This document shows positions 36,030-46,792 of a stretch of 64,000 nt of DNA, piece by piece (positions within the stretch are counted from its first letter, which is position 1; each line of letters begins with the position of its first letter). The position numbers and the translations under genes are program-made. The stretch covers positions 146,864-210,863 of the forward strand of contig CAXXGF010000048.1 in assembly GCA_963677445.2 (NCBI GenBank), given 5' to 3'. The DNA comes from G963677445 sp963677445. GTDB taxonomy: Bacteria > Bacteroidota > Ignavibacteria > Ignavibacteriales > Melioribacteraceae. Below the pieces are notes generated by a model, which saw only the letters and a program-made list of their open reading frames with translations, did no database searches and was not told the DNA's origin.

Positions 36030-38874
36030 ATGAGAGCTTTATTTACATTTATATTATTATTTGTTTTTACCTTCAGCCTTCAGGCGCAGGTGCAATATGA
36101 CGGTCCTGCCGATGGCCAGATAACAGGCGGTTATGAAGTATCGACCGATGATTTCACCACTGAAAGCGGAATCCACTATGGTAAACTAAAATTATTCAAC
36201 GACCTTTCGGCAGATAATTACCCTGACGGCAGGGGAGGATTTTTCGGCGGTGAAAAAATTATCCCATCACGCACACTCCGGGATGACAGCATACTGGTAT
36301 ATCGCAGCTTTAACGGAATACCCGATCTAAAGGTAAGCATCCCCCCGATCCATATCTCGCCTGCGGTCCGGAATATATAATTCACGCGGTGAACAGCCGT
36401 TTCCGCATCAGTGATAAGGAAGGAAACACAATCAAAACCATCAACGCCGATGACTGGTTCGCCAATGTGCTTGAAGCCCCCAACTCCTTTGATCCAAAGG
36501 TTATCTATGACGATTTTGAAAACCGGTGGATAATGGCCTGGCTTCACCTAAATAACAACTCGAATGAAAGTTATTACCTCATCTCAGTTTCAGATGATGA
36601 AAACCCCCTGGGCTTATGGTATAACTGGGCAATTCCGGGCAATCTGAACGGCATGACTCCCGATGGCTACTGGGCTGATTATACAGGAGTGGGATTTGAC
36701 GACAAAGCTATATATCTCGCGAGTGACCAGTTCACCTATGCAGGTGAAATATTCAAATATGAAAGAATTAAAATTATTGATAAATCAACGCTATATATTT
36801 CATCGGGACCGGCGGTTGTTCAGTGGAAGGACCTCTGGAATATAAAATATCCCGGCACAAATGTTACCCCCTACATGATAAGACCGGTGCAAATGGCTGA
36901 TCCCTCTTCGGAATATTATTTTCTCGTTATAGAACCTGATTCCATTTCCGCCAATAAAACAACTGTCGGATTATATAAACTCAGCGATCCCCTCGGGACT
37001 CCCTCCCTTACCGGAACCACCATTGATGTAGCGGAATACCAGGACCCCCTTAATCCTTCCCAGATGGGAGGGGGAACACCACTGAAAATATGGGGCAGCA
37101 ATTTCCTCAATGAGCCTGTTTTCCGAAACGGGAAACTTCACGCCACCCACACAGTCGCCAATGGAGATTTATGTTCCGTAAGATATCTCTGTATCAAGTC
37201 GGCAACTAATGAACCTTGTTTCCGATTTTGTTATTTCCGATCAGGAACATTATTATTTTTATTCCGCGCTCGATGTTAATGCGCGGGGTGATGTGCTGAT
37301 TACCTACAGCCGCTCTTCGGCCAATGAGTATGTGGGAGCGTTTTACAGTGTGATCAACGCTTATACCGGCCAGCCTTCATCAAGTATGATGATGCAGAGC
37401 GGAAAAGCCCGGTATGTAAAAACTTTCGGCGGTGAACAGAACCGCTGGGGTGATTATATGGGTGTATGGGTGGACCCCGCGGGATGAGGAGACTTTCTGG
37501 ATAGCCTCGGAATATACCCCGGATGAGAATGTCTGGGGAGTCTGGGTATCGGCAGTCAGAACCGAACTGTTCCAGGAGCAGACATATACCATTAACACCG
37601 AATCAATAGACCTCGGACTGGTCGAAATCCCCTCCACAGCCGAATCACAGGAATTGATAATCAGAAACGCGGGACAGACGTCCCTCGAAATATATTCCAT
37701 GACTTTAAATGAATCAGCCTTTTCACTCAACCTGCCTGCATCACTTCCGGTGACGCTGCAGGGATATGATTCATTAAAATTCACGGTAACTTTTGAGCCC
37801 TCCGCGACAGGTGTATATACCGAATCAATTGTTATCAGCAGTAGCGATCAGCAGGCTCTGCGATATGTAAAATTATCGGGGCAGGCGTTTTAGGATTTAT
37901 GCTTCCACAGGGGGAGAGCTATATGGGTCAACAAGCTCCCCGGGAGGAAGCGCTCTGATAACAATTAACGCGAGAAGCGGAGCAGGTTCCGAAATTGGTG
38001 AGCACGGATTTTCCGCTGTTACTGATATTTGTATCAATCGTAGTAATTATGAAATTCTTGGATTGGCCAGCGGCGCTTCGGTTACAAATATTGTAAGAGT
38101 TAACAGTGTACTGGGTGACGCCTGGACAAAGTTTGAAGTGGATGCCCTGCTTAACAGCTTTACGATTACCTCAGATGGAACCTGGTTCGCCACTGACAAT
38201 GTGGGGATTTTTTATATAATAAACCCCGCAACCGGAGAACTGACTGAAATCGGGAATACCGGATTACTTATTTCAGCCCTCGCTGAAAATCCCCTCACCG
38301 GTGACCTTTACGCTTCACTTTTCGCGGGCGATAATAAAGATGAACTTTATTTAATCGATAAGGCAACCGGAAGCGCGCAATTACTTGGTTCAACCGGAAT
38401 TGACAATTATATCGACGCTCTGACATTCACTGATGATGGTCTTCTGTGGGAGCTTATGATAAAATTTTCCAGCCCTCTGCTTTACTGCTGATAAACACAG
38501 ATAACCTGGACACTGAAGAAATAGGCTCCATTGTATAAAATCAGTGCTCGGTCTGGCGGTTACAGGCACACTCATCACAGAAATCTCCCCGACAAAATAG
38601 GTGATGTTCCTTCAGAATACAAACTTCAGCAGAATTACCCCAATCCTTTTAATCCGGTGACAAATATAAAATTCCAGTTGCCGAGTCGGCGAACGTATTG
38701 CTTGAAGTATATGACATGCTTGGAAGAAAAATCGTCGCACTGGTAAATGAAGAATTGCCTGCCGGCTATTATTCAATAGAATTTGACGCCTCCCAACTCG
38801 CAAGCGGAACATATATTTACAAACTAAAAACAGATAATTTCACCGCGTCAGGAAAAATGATGCTGCTGAAATAA
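36030..38874 (+). pseudogene. Secreted choice-of-anchor protein with T9SS tail, multiply frameshifted
   Basis: The signal peptide starts at ATG 36030 after GGGAGAG. About 945 residues can be read, but only by changing frame at least six times (near 36340, 37175, 37480, 37872, 38460, 38530 and 38690). The first is in a C6 run and another in a T4 run. Recognisable order: a beta-propeller-like region (36389-37470), a choice-of-anchor D/DUF1573-type Ig domain near 37560-37890, a second region with repeated 'DKATG' type blades, and the sorting tail NYPNPFNPVTNIKF...SGKMMLLK ending at 38874. No motif is lost, so indel errors in the assembly are a serious alternative to decay. Confidence 0.7.
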
Positions 38875-38894
38875 AATTGACATTATTTGCGGAA

Positions 38895-38941
38895 TTGGGC
38901 GACCTTTCTCCACAGGCATCCCTGTGGGAGTGGTCGCCCAA
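38895..38941. repeat. Large hairpin upstream of the CRISPR-cas operon
   Basis: TTGGGCGACC and GGTCGCCCAA (10 bp, perfect) enclose a nested CTCCACAGG/CCTGTGGGAG stem. It could end transcription of the preceding gene, but no T-run follows. The inner 'GCATCCCTGTGGG' motif recurs in other intergenic repeats here. Confidence 0.55.
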
Positions 38942-39102
38942 ACTGGCAACATCAATAATAAACTGACAAAATGTGAGCTTTCTCATTCTTCCATAAATAA
39001 GCCTCCCGGCTTATTCAAAATCATTTTTATTATTTTTATCTAATACCTTTACTTTTTAACTGTTTTTTTATATTTTCAAATTAGGTAAAAAAGGAAGGAA
39101 TA

Positions 39103-39896
39103 ATGAGGATTAAATTAAATATTGTTGTAACAGGGCAAAGATATTTAACGCCAGATTATCAATACCCGCTCTCTTCAGCCGTCTACAAACTGCTTGGCAT
39201 TGGATCTCAAGATTTGCTGAGTTTCTTCACGATACAGGCTTTCACCCCAATAACAAATTTATAAACTTTTCTGCTTTGGGCTTAAACCCGAAAGAATAGT
39301 CTTTGAAATGGCAAAATAAAATTTTTATCCCCCCACGCTGAGCTCTTTATAAGCTCACCCCTGAATGAAAATTTCGTTAAAAATTTTATTATCGGAACAC
39401 TGAAAAAGGTTCGTTTGATATTTTCGGCAGCGGAATAAAAACTAAATTTGAAATTGATACCGTGGAATATGTGCCCGACCCCGAATTTACCGGAATAATG
39501 AAATTTTTAGCCCTCACACCCCTGTTTTTTCTACCGGCAATATGGAGGGGGGAAAACTGAGACAGCATTATCTAAGGCATGATGAAGATACTAATGAGAT
39601 AAACCGGGTGCTGAATGACAACCTTAAGCTAAATATGAAGCGGTTAATGGTCACCCATTTGAGGGCGAAGAACTCAGACTCGCATGGGATGAAGAGTTTA
39701 TTTCAAGGCAGAAAAAAGAAAGAAAAAAATAGAAAAAATGGTCCGGATTACCAAAGACCCCGGCAACCCGGTAAACGTAATCGGTATAAGAGCCCCCTTT
39801 ACACTGAGGGGAACGCCTTACTTATGAAAACCGGTTATGAATGCGGCTTCGGCGAAAAAAAATTCCACCGGTTTCGGCTTCGCCATGCCCGCGTAA
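39103..39896 (+). pseudogene. cas6: CRISPR crRNA-processing endoribonuclease Cas6, frameshifted in this sequence
   Basis: Starts at ATG 39103 after AAGGAAGG. Pieces in different frames align to one Cas6: MRIKLNIVVTGQRY, then AEFLHDTGF, FSALGLNPERI, LSPHAELFISS, and the hallmark Gly-rich C-terminus GYECGFGEKNSTGFGFAM, which appears only if the A8 run at 39855-39862 is read as A7. About seven single-base indels are needed, several in homopolymers. Total length fits Cas6 (about 264 codons). Cas6 would cut the array transcript to leave an 8-nt 5' handle. Whether the gene is really dead is uncertain. Confidence 0.75.
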
Positions 39897-39974
39897 AAAC
39901 GTTTGGAAATGTTTATTGAGTTTGATGAATATAAATGCAGCATTAACTTTACAACAAAAAAAATCAGAGTGGTT

Positions 39975-42573
39975 ATGTTGAGCGCAGAAGAAAAAATTGT
40001 ATTATTGGGCGCTTGTTTCATGATGTAGGGAAATTCAGCCAGAGGTGCGGAGTAAAGAGTAATTCCAAGCATGATGAAATTGGATCGCATTTGTCGCGGA
40101 AGAATAAAAAATAAATTGTTTAAGGAAATTGTTGGCGCTGACAATGTTAAGAAATTACAGGACAGCATAGGGCTTCATCATTCGGGCAATCGAAAAGAGG
40201 ATTATATAAGAATTATTCAGGATGCCCGACTATTTATCAGCAGGTGAAAGAGTCGAAAAAGATATTACAGACTTTACTAAAGGTGAAATGTGGAGCCACA
40301 AATTCCTCTCTTCTCCTTTTAGTAAATTGCAGCTTAATAATCTTGAGACCATAGCGCCCCGTTATTATAAGCATGAACTGTTGAATAAAACCAATTATGA
40401 TGTCCTGCTGCCTAAATATGATTCGGAGAATCGATAAAAGAAGACAATGCTAAGTATAATCAAGAAATCTGGAAAGAGTTTACAGAGGATGTAAAAACAG
40501 CTTTGGAACTCTATAAAGGAGAAGAGCACTTTAACACCGTTATTAATGTTCTTTTAATGATTTTCGAAAAGTATATGTGGTGTATTCCTGATTTTACCGG
40601 GAATAAAGAAACTGATATTTCGCTTTATAATCATCTGAAGGATGTGGCTGCTTCGCGCATGCTATTTATAAAACCAAACAGGTGAATGAAGATTCTTCAA
40701 GATTGAGGCTGATAATTGGTGACATACCCGGAATACAGAAGTATATTTTTGATATGGTTTATAAACACCCGGCAAAAATTCTTCGGGGGCGTTCGGCATT
40801 TATCCAGATCCTTGGCCGCCAATTCTCCACTATTTTTCTTGAGGAGCTTGGGCTTACCGATTGCAGTCTTATAATGCAGGCTGGAGGAAAATTTTATATC
40901 CTCGCTCACGACGGCCCGGAAGTTGATGACGCTGTGAACAGGGCAACCGAAAAAATCGAAGAATATCTTATAAATAATTTTGATATGCGGCTTAAGTTTG
41001 CCTCGAGTTATGCGACTTTTAATTACAACGATTTGATTAATAAAAAGGAACGGAGAAAGATAAAGATCAAAAGGAAAAGATTACCTTTGGAGATATTATA
41101 AATCTGGCAAATGGAAATCTTCTGAAAGGAAGAAAGAAATTATTCCACAGGCATTTTTTCAAAGACGGTGTGCCGGTGGAGGATAATCAGGCGTCAAAAG
41201 AAAAATTCATTGATAAGACAGGGGATGATATTAAATGCGCGGTTACCGAGTATCCTGTCAGGAATGGAAGAGATAAAATCGAGATTCTGAAAGAAGATAA
41301 GGATAAAGAGAAAGAAAAAGTGCAGATTGATGAGCAGGTGTATCAGGAGCTTCTTGTCGGGCGGGACCTTGTAAAAGATAATACCGTGGTTGTGTTCGAT
41401 AAAAAAGTACCTTTGATGGTAAAAAAAGTTAAAAAGGTTGGTGCATGGATTAACGAATTTGCCGAACATCCAAAACTGATTATCAATCCTTTATCATCAG
41501 CGCTGCTTGATTCTAAGGCAGGACTAACAGGATCTATTTATAATACTTATTTCCTTGAAATTGCAAACCATGTGCAAATGGACAGCAAAAATTCTGTAAT
41601 GGATTTTGGGGACATTGCAACAAAACATTGCAACGGAGCGCAGTATCTTACATTAATAAAAGGTGATATTGATAACCTCGGATTACTCCTTAGCATGGGC
41701 TTAACCAGGAATGTGAATAAAGAGGAAAGTGATAAGGATAAAAAAATGTGAAAAGGATTTAACAGCTATTTCCCGAACAACAACAATAAGCAACCAGTTA
41801 AAATATTTCTTCAGCTTTTTTATAAATGGCTTTATGGAGAAATGGTATAAAGATGGTTATGAAATACTTGAAAAGAATGAAATACCGGGTGAAAAGAATG
41901 ACCAGGTGGTTTACACGGTTTTTGCCGGCGGCGATGACCTTATGTTTATAGCTCCGCAAAGTTCTGCCGTTGAGCTGGTCAATGAGCTTAATAAAAAATT
42001 TGGGGAGCTTGTATGCGATAATCCCGAGATTCATATATCCTGGTCACTTACCAATTTTAAGGATCATACCCCTGTCAGGATTGTCGCGGATATGGCGGAG
42101 CGGAACCAGAAGATATCGAAGGGTTTCAAGGACAAAGGGAAAAAGAAAACAGAAAAAGAATATGATAAAAATAATCATGAATGGTTCTTCGGGCAAAAAA
42201 AATAAAAACACTCTTTATCTGTTTGATTCGGTTATTGACAATTCTTTGATAGATGAATTTGTACTGGAGAGGAACAAACTAATTGAGCTTTACTAAAGGA
42301 GAGAATCCCACAGTTTCGAGCGAATTGATAAGAAACTTTCTGCAGTTTGCCGAAATGATAGGGGAATTTGATAAAGGCAATATGGAAAAAGCTTTATGGC
42401 ATCCTCTTTTAACTTACAAGATAAACAGATTAGGGAGCAAGATTGAAAATCCCGATTTGAAGATATTTTGCGACAGGATATTAAGATTAAATAAAGAGGA
42501 TAAAAAATCTGAGATGAAACAGATGCTTTATCCCTTGATTGCATCAGTAATTTATTACACAAGAAAAATATAG
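39975..42573 (+). pseudogene. cas10: Type III-A effector large subunit Cas10/Csm1, frameshifted in this sequence
   Basis: About 866 codons. In order: HD nuclease motif LFHDVGKF (40013-40032), ADYLSAGERVEK, DISLYNHLKDVAAS, GDIPGIQKYIFD with RGRSAFIQIL (first palm), LIKGDIDNLGLL, and the cyclase motif FAGGDDLMF with GGDD at 41927-41938. The C-terminal helical domain ends at 42573. All catalytic motifs for DNase and cyclic oligoadenylate synthesis are kept, yet about ten frame changes are needed (for example A7 at 41741-41747 and A8 near 42196). The first gene after cas6; csm2 follows by 8 bp. Confidence 0.8.
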
Positions 42574-42581
42574 GTGGTTAG

Positions 42582-43028
42582 ATGGAAAAGTTTTTTATTA
42601 AAAGCTATCTTGATGAAAAAAAACAGGTTCATCAATATCTGATAAGTGATATCGGTGAAGGAAATGTTAAGGAACTAGGAAAGTATTTCAGCGAGATAAA
42701 AGAAAGTAAGGGCAATAATAGAGGCTCTTTAACTATTAATCAGCTAAGAAAGTTTTATGATAGTTTTTTGAAAATTTATTTTACGAATCTGGAGCCCGAA
42801 GTAAAAAAAACGCAATTATTAATGCTTAAGGCAAATGCAGAATATAGCTCAAATAGGTTATTCATTAAAAGGTTTTCTGATATTATTGATAATAGAATAT
42901 CTGTTCTGATACAACTTGAAGGAGAAAGGTTTCAAGAATCATTTAATGCCTTGAAAATGCATTTAGAAGCGCTAGTTGGTTATTATCCAAAAGAAGACAA
43001 AAAAGGTGGAGGCCGAAATGTATCGTAA
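42582..43028 (+). CDS. csm2: Type III-A CRISPR effector small subunit Csm2
   Basis: 148 residues, helical and basic, with the Csm2 signature LTINQLRKFYDSFLKIY in the middle and a C-terminal helix pair (FNALKMHLEALVGYY). Csm2 forms the inner filament of the effector along the target RNA. Intact, in contrast to the two genes before it. It overlaps csm3 by 11 bp, so the two are translationally coupled. Confidence 0.88.
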   Translation: MEKFFIKSYLDEKKQVHQYLISDIGEGNVKELGKYFSEIKESKGNNRGSLTINQLRKFYDSFLKIYFTNLEPEVKKTQLLMLKANAEYSSNRLFIKRFSDIIDNRISVLIQLEGERFQESFNALKMHLEALVGYYPKEDKKGGGRNVS

Positions 43029-43680
43029 AGCAAAATTTGATTTAGGTATTAAGGTTTTAACCGGTATGCATATCGGTGTTGGAAATGACAAAGTGCAAAT
43101 TGGTGGCGTCGATAGCGCTGTTATTAAAATTGAAAGATATCGGAAAGATGGTAATACTGTTCCGTTGCCATATATCCCCGGCAGTACTATTAAAGGTAAA
43201 ATGAGAAGTTTACTTGAGACTGAAGGAGGATACGAAAACGGAGTGCTTAACAAAGAAATAAATTTGGCATTTGGCGCTACACCAGAGTTCAGGAGCGCAA
43301 TAAAAGATGAATCCATATTACATCCAACATCATTTATATTCAGGGACTTATATTTGAGTAAAGACTGGGAAGAAAAATATTTAGCGGGTAAAATCGAGAA
43401 TGAATTTAAAACTGAAATAAAAGTGAACAGGCGTAAAGGTACAGCGCAAGATGGACAATTAAGAACGATTGAAAGAGTACCTCCTGGTGTTGAGTTTATT
43501 GGTGAAGTAATAATTAGGTACAACGCAAGTGAAGAAGCGGATTTGGATAGATTATCAGATATGCTAACTGACGCAGCCGAATTATTAAACGATGATTTTC
43601 TCGGTGGTTCCGGCAGCAGAGGATATGGCGCAGTAGAAGTATTTAACCCATCACAACCGGATGACGAAGAAGATGATTAA
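43018..43680 (+). CDS. csm3: Type III-A CRISPR effector RAMP backbone subunit Csm3
   Basis: 220 residues. RAMP fold with GMHIGVG near the start, PGSTIKGKMRSLLE (Gly/Ser loop) and the C-terminal Gly-rich LGGSGSRGYGAVEV. The Asp in GGVDSAVIK (Asp32) corresponds to the residue that cuts target RNA every six nucleotides, so slicing should be intact. Start at ATG 43018, with GGTGGAGG upstream, inside the end of csm2. Confidence 0.92.
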   Translation: MYRKAKFDLGIKVLTGMHIGVGNDKVQIGGVDSAVIKIERYRKDGNTVPLPYIPGSTIKGKMRSLLETEGGYENGVLNKEINLAFGATPEFRSAIKDESILHPTSFIFRDLYLSKDWEEKYLAGKIENEFKTEIKVNRRKGTAQDGQLRTIERVPPGVEFIGEVIIRYNASEEADLDRLSDMLTDAAELLNDDFLGGSGSRGYGAVEVFNPSQPDDEEDD

Positions 43681-44617
43681 GCTGAAGTTTATTACAATAA
43701 CTCCAATGCATATTGGAAATGGTATAGAATTGGATAAGGGACTTTCTTATTTTGTCAGAGAAAAAAAGATGTTTAAGTATAATTCTGTAAAAGCGGCTAA
43801 ATTATTTACTGAAAATCGGCTCTTTGATGCGAACACAAATCTATCTGCTCATGAAATGTCAAGAACTATTATCAGGAATAATAAACTGATTTCCAGAGAA
43901 CATTGTGACTATTTATTGGAGTGTTCACCCGGATTCAATGATTACTACTGGAATAGTGGAAATACAGGGAAATTATATGTTCATGAATTTATCAATTCAA
44001 ACGGGAAAGCTTATGTGCCGGGTTCATCAGTAAAAGGTGTACTGCTAACAATTCTTGGCTTGGAAAAGCTTGGGATTGATTCTGATAATGCAAATATAGA
44101 TGATCGTTTTGTTATTTTGGATTCAGTACCCTTTGACAACAATGAACTTTACGTTGAAAAATTTTCAAGATCAGATATTCCTGTGAATCTAATTTGCGTT
44201 AAACCATACATCAGGTTTTCTCTCGAAGTAAGAAAATGTGGCAGGTTTGATAAAAAAGGTTTTATCAGAAAAGCAAACGAATATTGCCAAGAACAGATTG
44301 ACTGTGCAATAACCGGGATATCAAAGTTCAAATCATCAGATGGGAAGACAAGATCTCCCGACAGTTATCTGGAAGTCATATATAAAATTAGGAATGAATT
44401 CCATAATCTTAAAGAGAATGAGACTTTAATCAATCTGGGTTTTGGCGGCAGCGCATGGTTTAAGGTAAATAAAGGAATAACCCCGCTGTTTACCCCAAGG
44501 AAAAGAGTACCAGGGCGCGATAAGAAAAAAGAAGAAGCTCATACGACCTACACAACCACGATCGACAAAGATATCTCTCATATAGGGTGGTGCAAACTAA
44601 GGCTGGAGGAAATTTAA
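43673..44617 (+). CDS. csm5: Type III-A CRISPR effector RAMP subunit Csm5
   Basis: About 314 residues. TPMHIGNGIELDKGLSYFV at the N-terminus, VPGSSVKGVLLTIL in the middle and NLGFGGSAWF near the C-terminus identify Csm5, which caps the 3' end of crRNA. The ATG at 43673 is preferred over 43661; it overlaps the csm3 stop. The gene sits before csm4, the reverse of the usual order. Confidence 0.85.
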   Translation: MIKLKFITITPMHIGNGIELDKGLSYFVREKKMFKYNSVKAAKLFTENRLFDANTNLSAHEMSRTIIRNNKLISREHCDYLLECSPGFNDYYWNSGNTGKLYVHEFINSNGKAYVPGSSVKGVLLTILGLEKLGIDSDNANIDDRFVILDSVPFDNNELYVEKFSRSDIPVNLICVKPYIRFSLEVRKCGRFDKKGFIRKANEYCQEQIDCAITGISKFKSSDGKTRSPDSYLEVIYKIRNEFHNLKENETLINLGFGGSAWFKVNKGITPLFTPRKRVPGRDKKKEEAHTTYTTTIDKDISHIGWCKLRLEEI

Positions 44618-44618
44618 A

Positions 44619-45587
44619 ATGCCTGAAATATACAAACTAACAATAAAGCCGGTTTCGGGGATGCTTACGGAACTTCAGTCCGATACCATATTCGGGCATT
44701 TTTGCTGGCGTATGCGCGATTTGCTCGGGGAAGATAAGCTTGTTGAATTTCTGGAGTTTTTCAGGAATAATGCCCCCGTTTTTACAATATCAAGCGCTTT
44801 TCCAGAGACTGAGTCGGGTGATATGTATTTCCCACTGCCATTATGCTATTCGGAGGATGAGGATACTAATGGCTTAAAGAAACAGGATAAAATAGCGAAA
44901 TTCATTGAGCACAAGGAAAAGAAGTCAATAAATTTTGTTCATCAGGATATTCTAAATGACTTCCTTGCTGGTAATATGAATGATATGAAGTTAAAATTAT
45001 CATCAGATGATGAGCACAAAAAATTAGCTAATTCAACCGAGCTAAGAGTAAGCGTGCAGATAGACCGTACAACAATGGCCGCGGCTAAAAATAAACTATA
45101 CTCATATAACCCAAAATATTTCGTAAATCACATCCTGTTTATATTGGTGAAGATACTTGACCGGAAAATATTTGACGAGTTTAAGTGTGGAGCTGTTCTG
45201 AAAGATATATTTGAAACCGGATACGGGAAGAAAAAATCTTCCGGGTATGGACAGTTCGTAGTAGTTGATTACAAATTATTCAATGCTTATACCGGACCGG
45301 AAGAAGGTAGAGGTTTTATTTCTTTATCTAATTTTTTACCCGCGGCAAACGAAAAGTATGATGATTATTATTACGAACCGTTCGTAAAATATGGGAAACT
45401 GGGTGAAGAAAAAGCCACCGGCGGCAAGCCTTTTAAACAGCCTGTTACATTCCTGAAACCTGGCAGTTGTTTTATTACCGGCCAGGTAAAAGATTTTTAC
45501 GGCCGCGTAACAAAACCGGGTGAAATTTATCCTGCCGATGAAAAAATAATTCAAAATGGATATGCGTTTACTTTGAGGTTTAAATAA
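44619..45587 (+). CDS. csm4: Type III-A CRISPR effector RAMP subunit Csm4 (Cas5-like)
   Basis: 322 residues. QSDTIFGHFCWRMRDLLGED near residue 20 is the Csm4/Cas5-like N-terminal motif, and GYGKKKSSGYGQFVV is the Gly-rich loop. Csm4 binds the crRNA 5' handle and contacts Cas10. GGAGGA precedes the ATG; 1 bp separates it from csm5 and from the next gene, so this is one operon. Confidence 0.85.
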   Translation: MPEIYKLTIKPVSGMLTELQSDTIFGHFCWRMRDLLGEDKLVEFLEFFRNNAPVFTISSAFPETESGDMYFPLPLCYSEDEDTNGLKKQDKIAKFIEHKEKKSINFVHQDILNDFLAGNMNDMKLKLSSDDEHKKLANSTELRVSVQIDRTTMAAAKNKLYSYNPKYFVNHILFILVKILDRKIFDEFKCGAVLKDIFETGYGKKKSSGYGQFVVVDYKLFNAYTGPEEGRGFISLSNFLPAANEKYDDYYYEPFVKYGKLGEEKATGGKPFKQPVTFLKPGSCFITGQVKDFYGRVTKPGEIYPADEKIIQNGYAFTLRFK

Positions 45588-45588
45588 T

Positions 45589-46776
45589 ATGATAGCTGTT
45601 TCAATATTGGGGAAAAGAACCTATGATGTAGCAGAATATGAATACATGGGAAAAAGAATAAAAACAGATCTTTTTCCTGTTGTTCTCAATGAGCTTTTTC
45701 ATCCTGATACGATGTACATTATGATGACGGAAGAGGCAAAAAAAGCCCAGGAAGAAAAAGGGAATCTGAAACGTATAGGTGATTTCAGGGAAATAATAAT
45801 TCCTGTAGGCAAGACCGAAGATGAAATGTGGGAAATATTTAACCTTTTAACCGAAAATCTTCAGAAAGAAGATGATTACATAATTGATATCACTCATGGT
45901 TTTCGGTCTCAGCCCATTATCTCACTTTCCTGTATGTTATTCCTCAACTCGCTTAATAATGCCAGACTGCGGCACATTGTATATGGAGCGTATGAAGCGA
46001 AGGTGAATGAAATAACTCCTGTCTTCGACTTGATGCCATTCCTCGATTTAATTGAGTGGTCATATTCAGTTAAGCAGTTCCTGAAGAATGGGGACATGTC
46101 AGGTTTCGAAAATATACTTGTCAATATCCATAAGGAAACATATAGTAAAAATATGGCTTATAAATCTAAGCAGCTTTCAGGCATTGGAAGTGATTTTCAA
46201 AAACTAACCAAAGCTTTTTCTACATTAAGGCTGAAAGAGGTTTTTGACATTTCATGCGGAATGCAGAAAAGAATGGCCGGACTTGAAGAGGATATGGAAA
46301 ATAAAGTTTCGGCAAAACCTTTGAAACTGCTGCTTGATAAAACTTTTTCAAAGTTCGATAAATTCAGGATAAATAACAAAGATATCTTTACACCTGAAGG
46401 AATTGAAGCGCAGAAAGAAATGATCAACTGGTATGTAAAGAATAATCAGATACAGCCGGCAATTACCCTTGTGAGAGAATTCCTTGTTACAAGGTATATG
46501 ATGGAGTTTTTTAATCTCACTGAATTTGATGACCTTATTGATCACAAAAAAAGAAATATCGCGGAAAAAGAGCTTGGTGAATTAAGGAACAAAAAAGAAC
46601 ATAACATTTACTTTGAGGAAGAAAAGGTTAAGTATCTTGGCATCTGGGTTCAGATTGTTGAGCCAAGAAACAATATCAATCATTCATCCATGGATAATAA
46701 ATATTATATCACAGGATCAAAACCGTTGATAGAATTAGTAACCGAAATATGCGGGAAAGTAAGAACAGAATTTTAA
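45589..46776 (+). CDS. TM1812-family CARF-HEPN CRISPR ribonuclease, copy 1
   Basis: 395 residues. N-terminal CARF (Rossmann) domain with MTEEAKKA and the ligand motif IIDITHGFRSQP (about 98-109). Helical linker. The C-terminal HEPN domain has RNNINH (Arg360-x4-His365), the catalytic R-x4-H motif. This is the TM1812/Csx1 type: RNases activated by the cyclic oligoadenylate that Cas10 makes on target binding. Same operon as the csm genes. Confidence 0.85.
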   Translation: MIAVSILGKRTYDVAEYEYMGKRIKTDLFPVVLNELFHPDTMYIMMTEEAKKAQEEKGNLKRIGDFREIIIPVGKTEDEMWEIFNLLTENLQKEDDYIIDITHGFRSQPIISLSCMLFLNSLNNARLRHIVYGAYEAKVNEITPVFDLMPFLDLIEWSYSVKQFLKNGDMSGFENILVNIHKETYSKNMAYKSKQLSGIGSDFQKLTKAFSTLRLKEVFDISCGMQKRMAGLEEDMENKVSAKPLKLLLDKTFSKFDKFRINNKDIFTPEGIEAQKEMINWYVKNNQIQPAITLVREFLVTRYMMEFFNLTEFDDLIDHKKRNIAEKELGELRNKKEHNIYFEEEKVKYLGIWVQIVEPRNNINHSSMDNKYYITGSKPLIELVTEICGKVRTEF

Positions 46777-46792
46777 AATTATCGGACATTCC

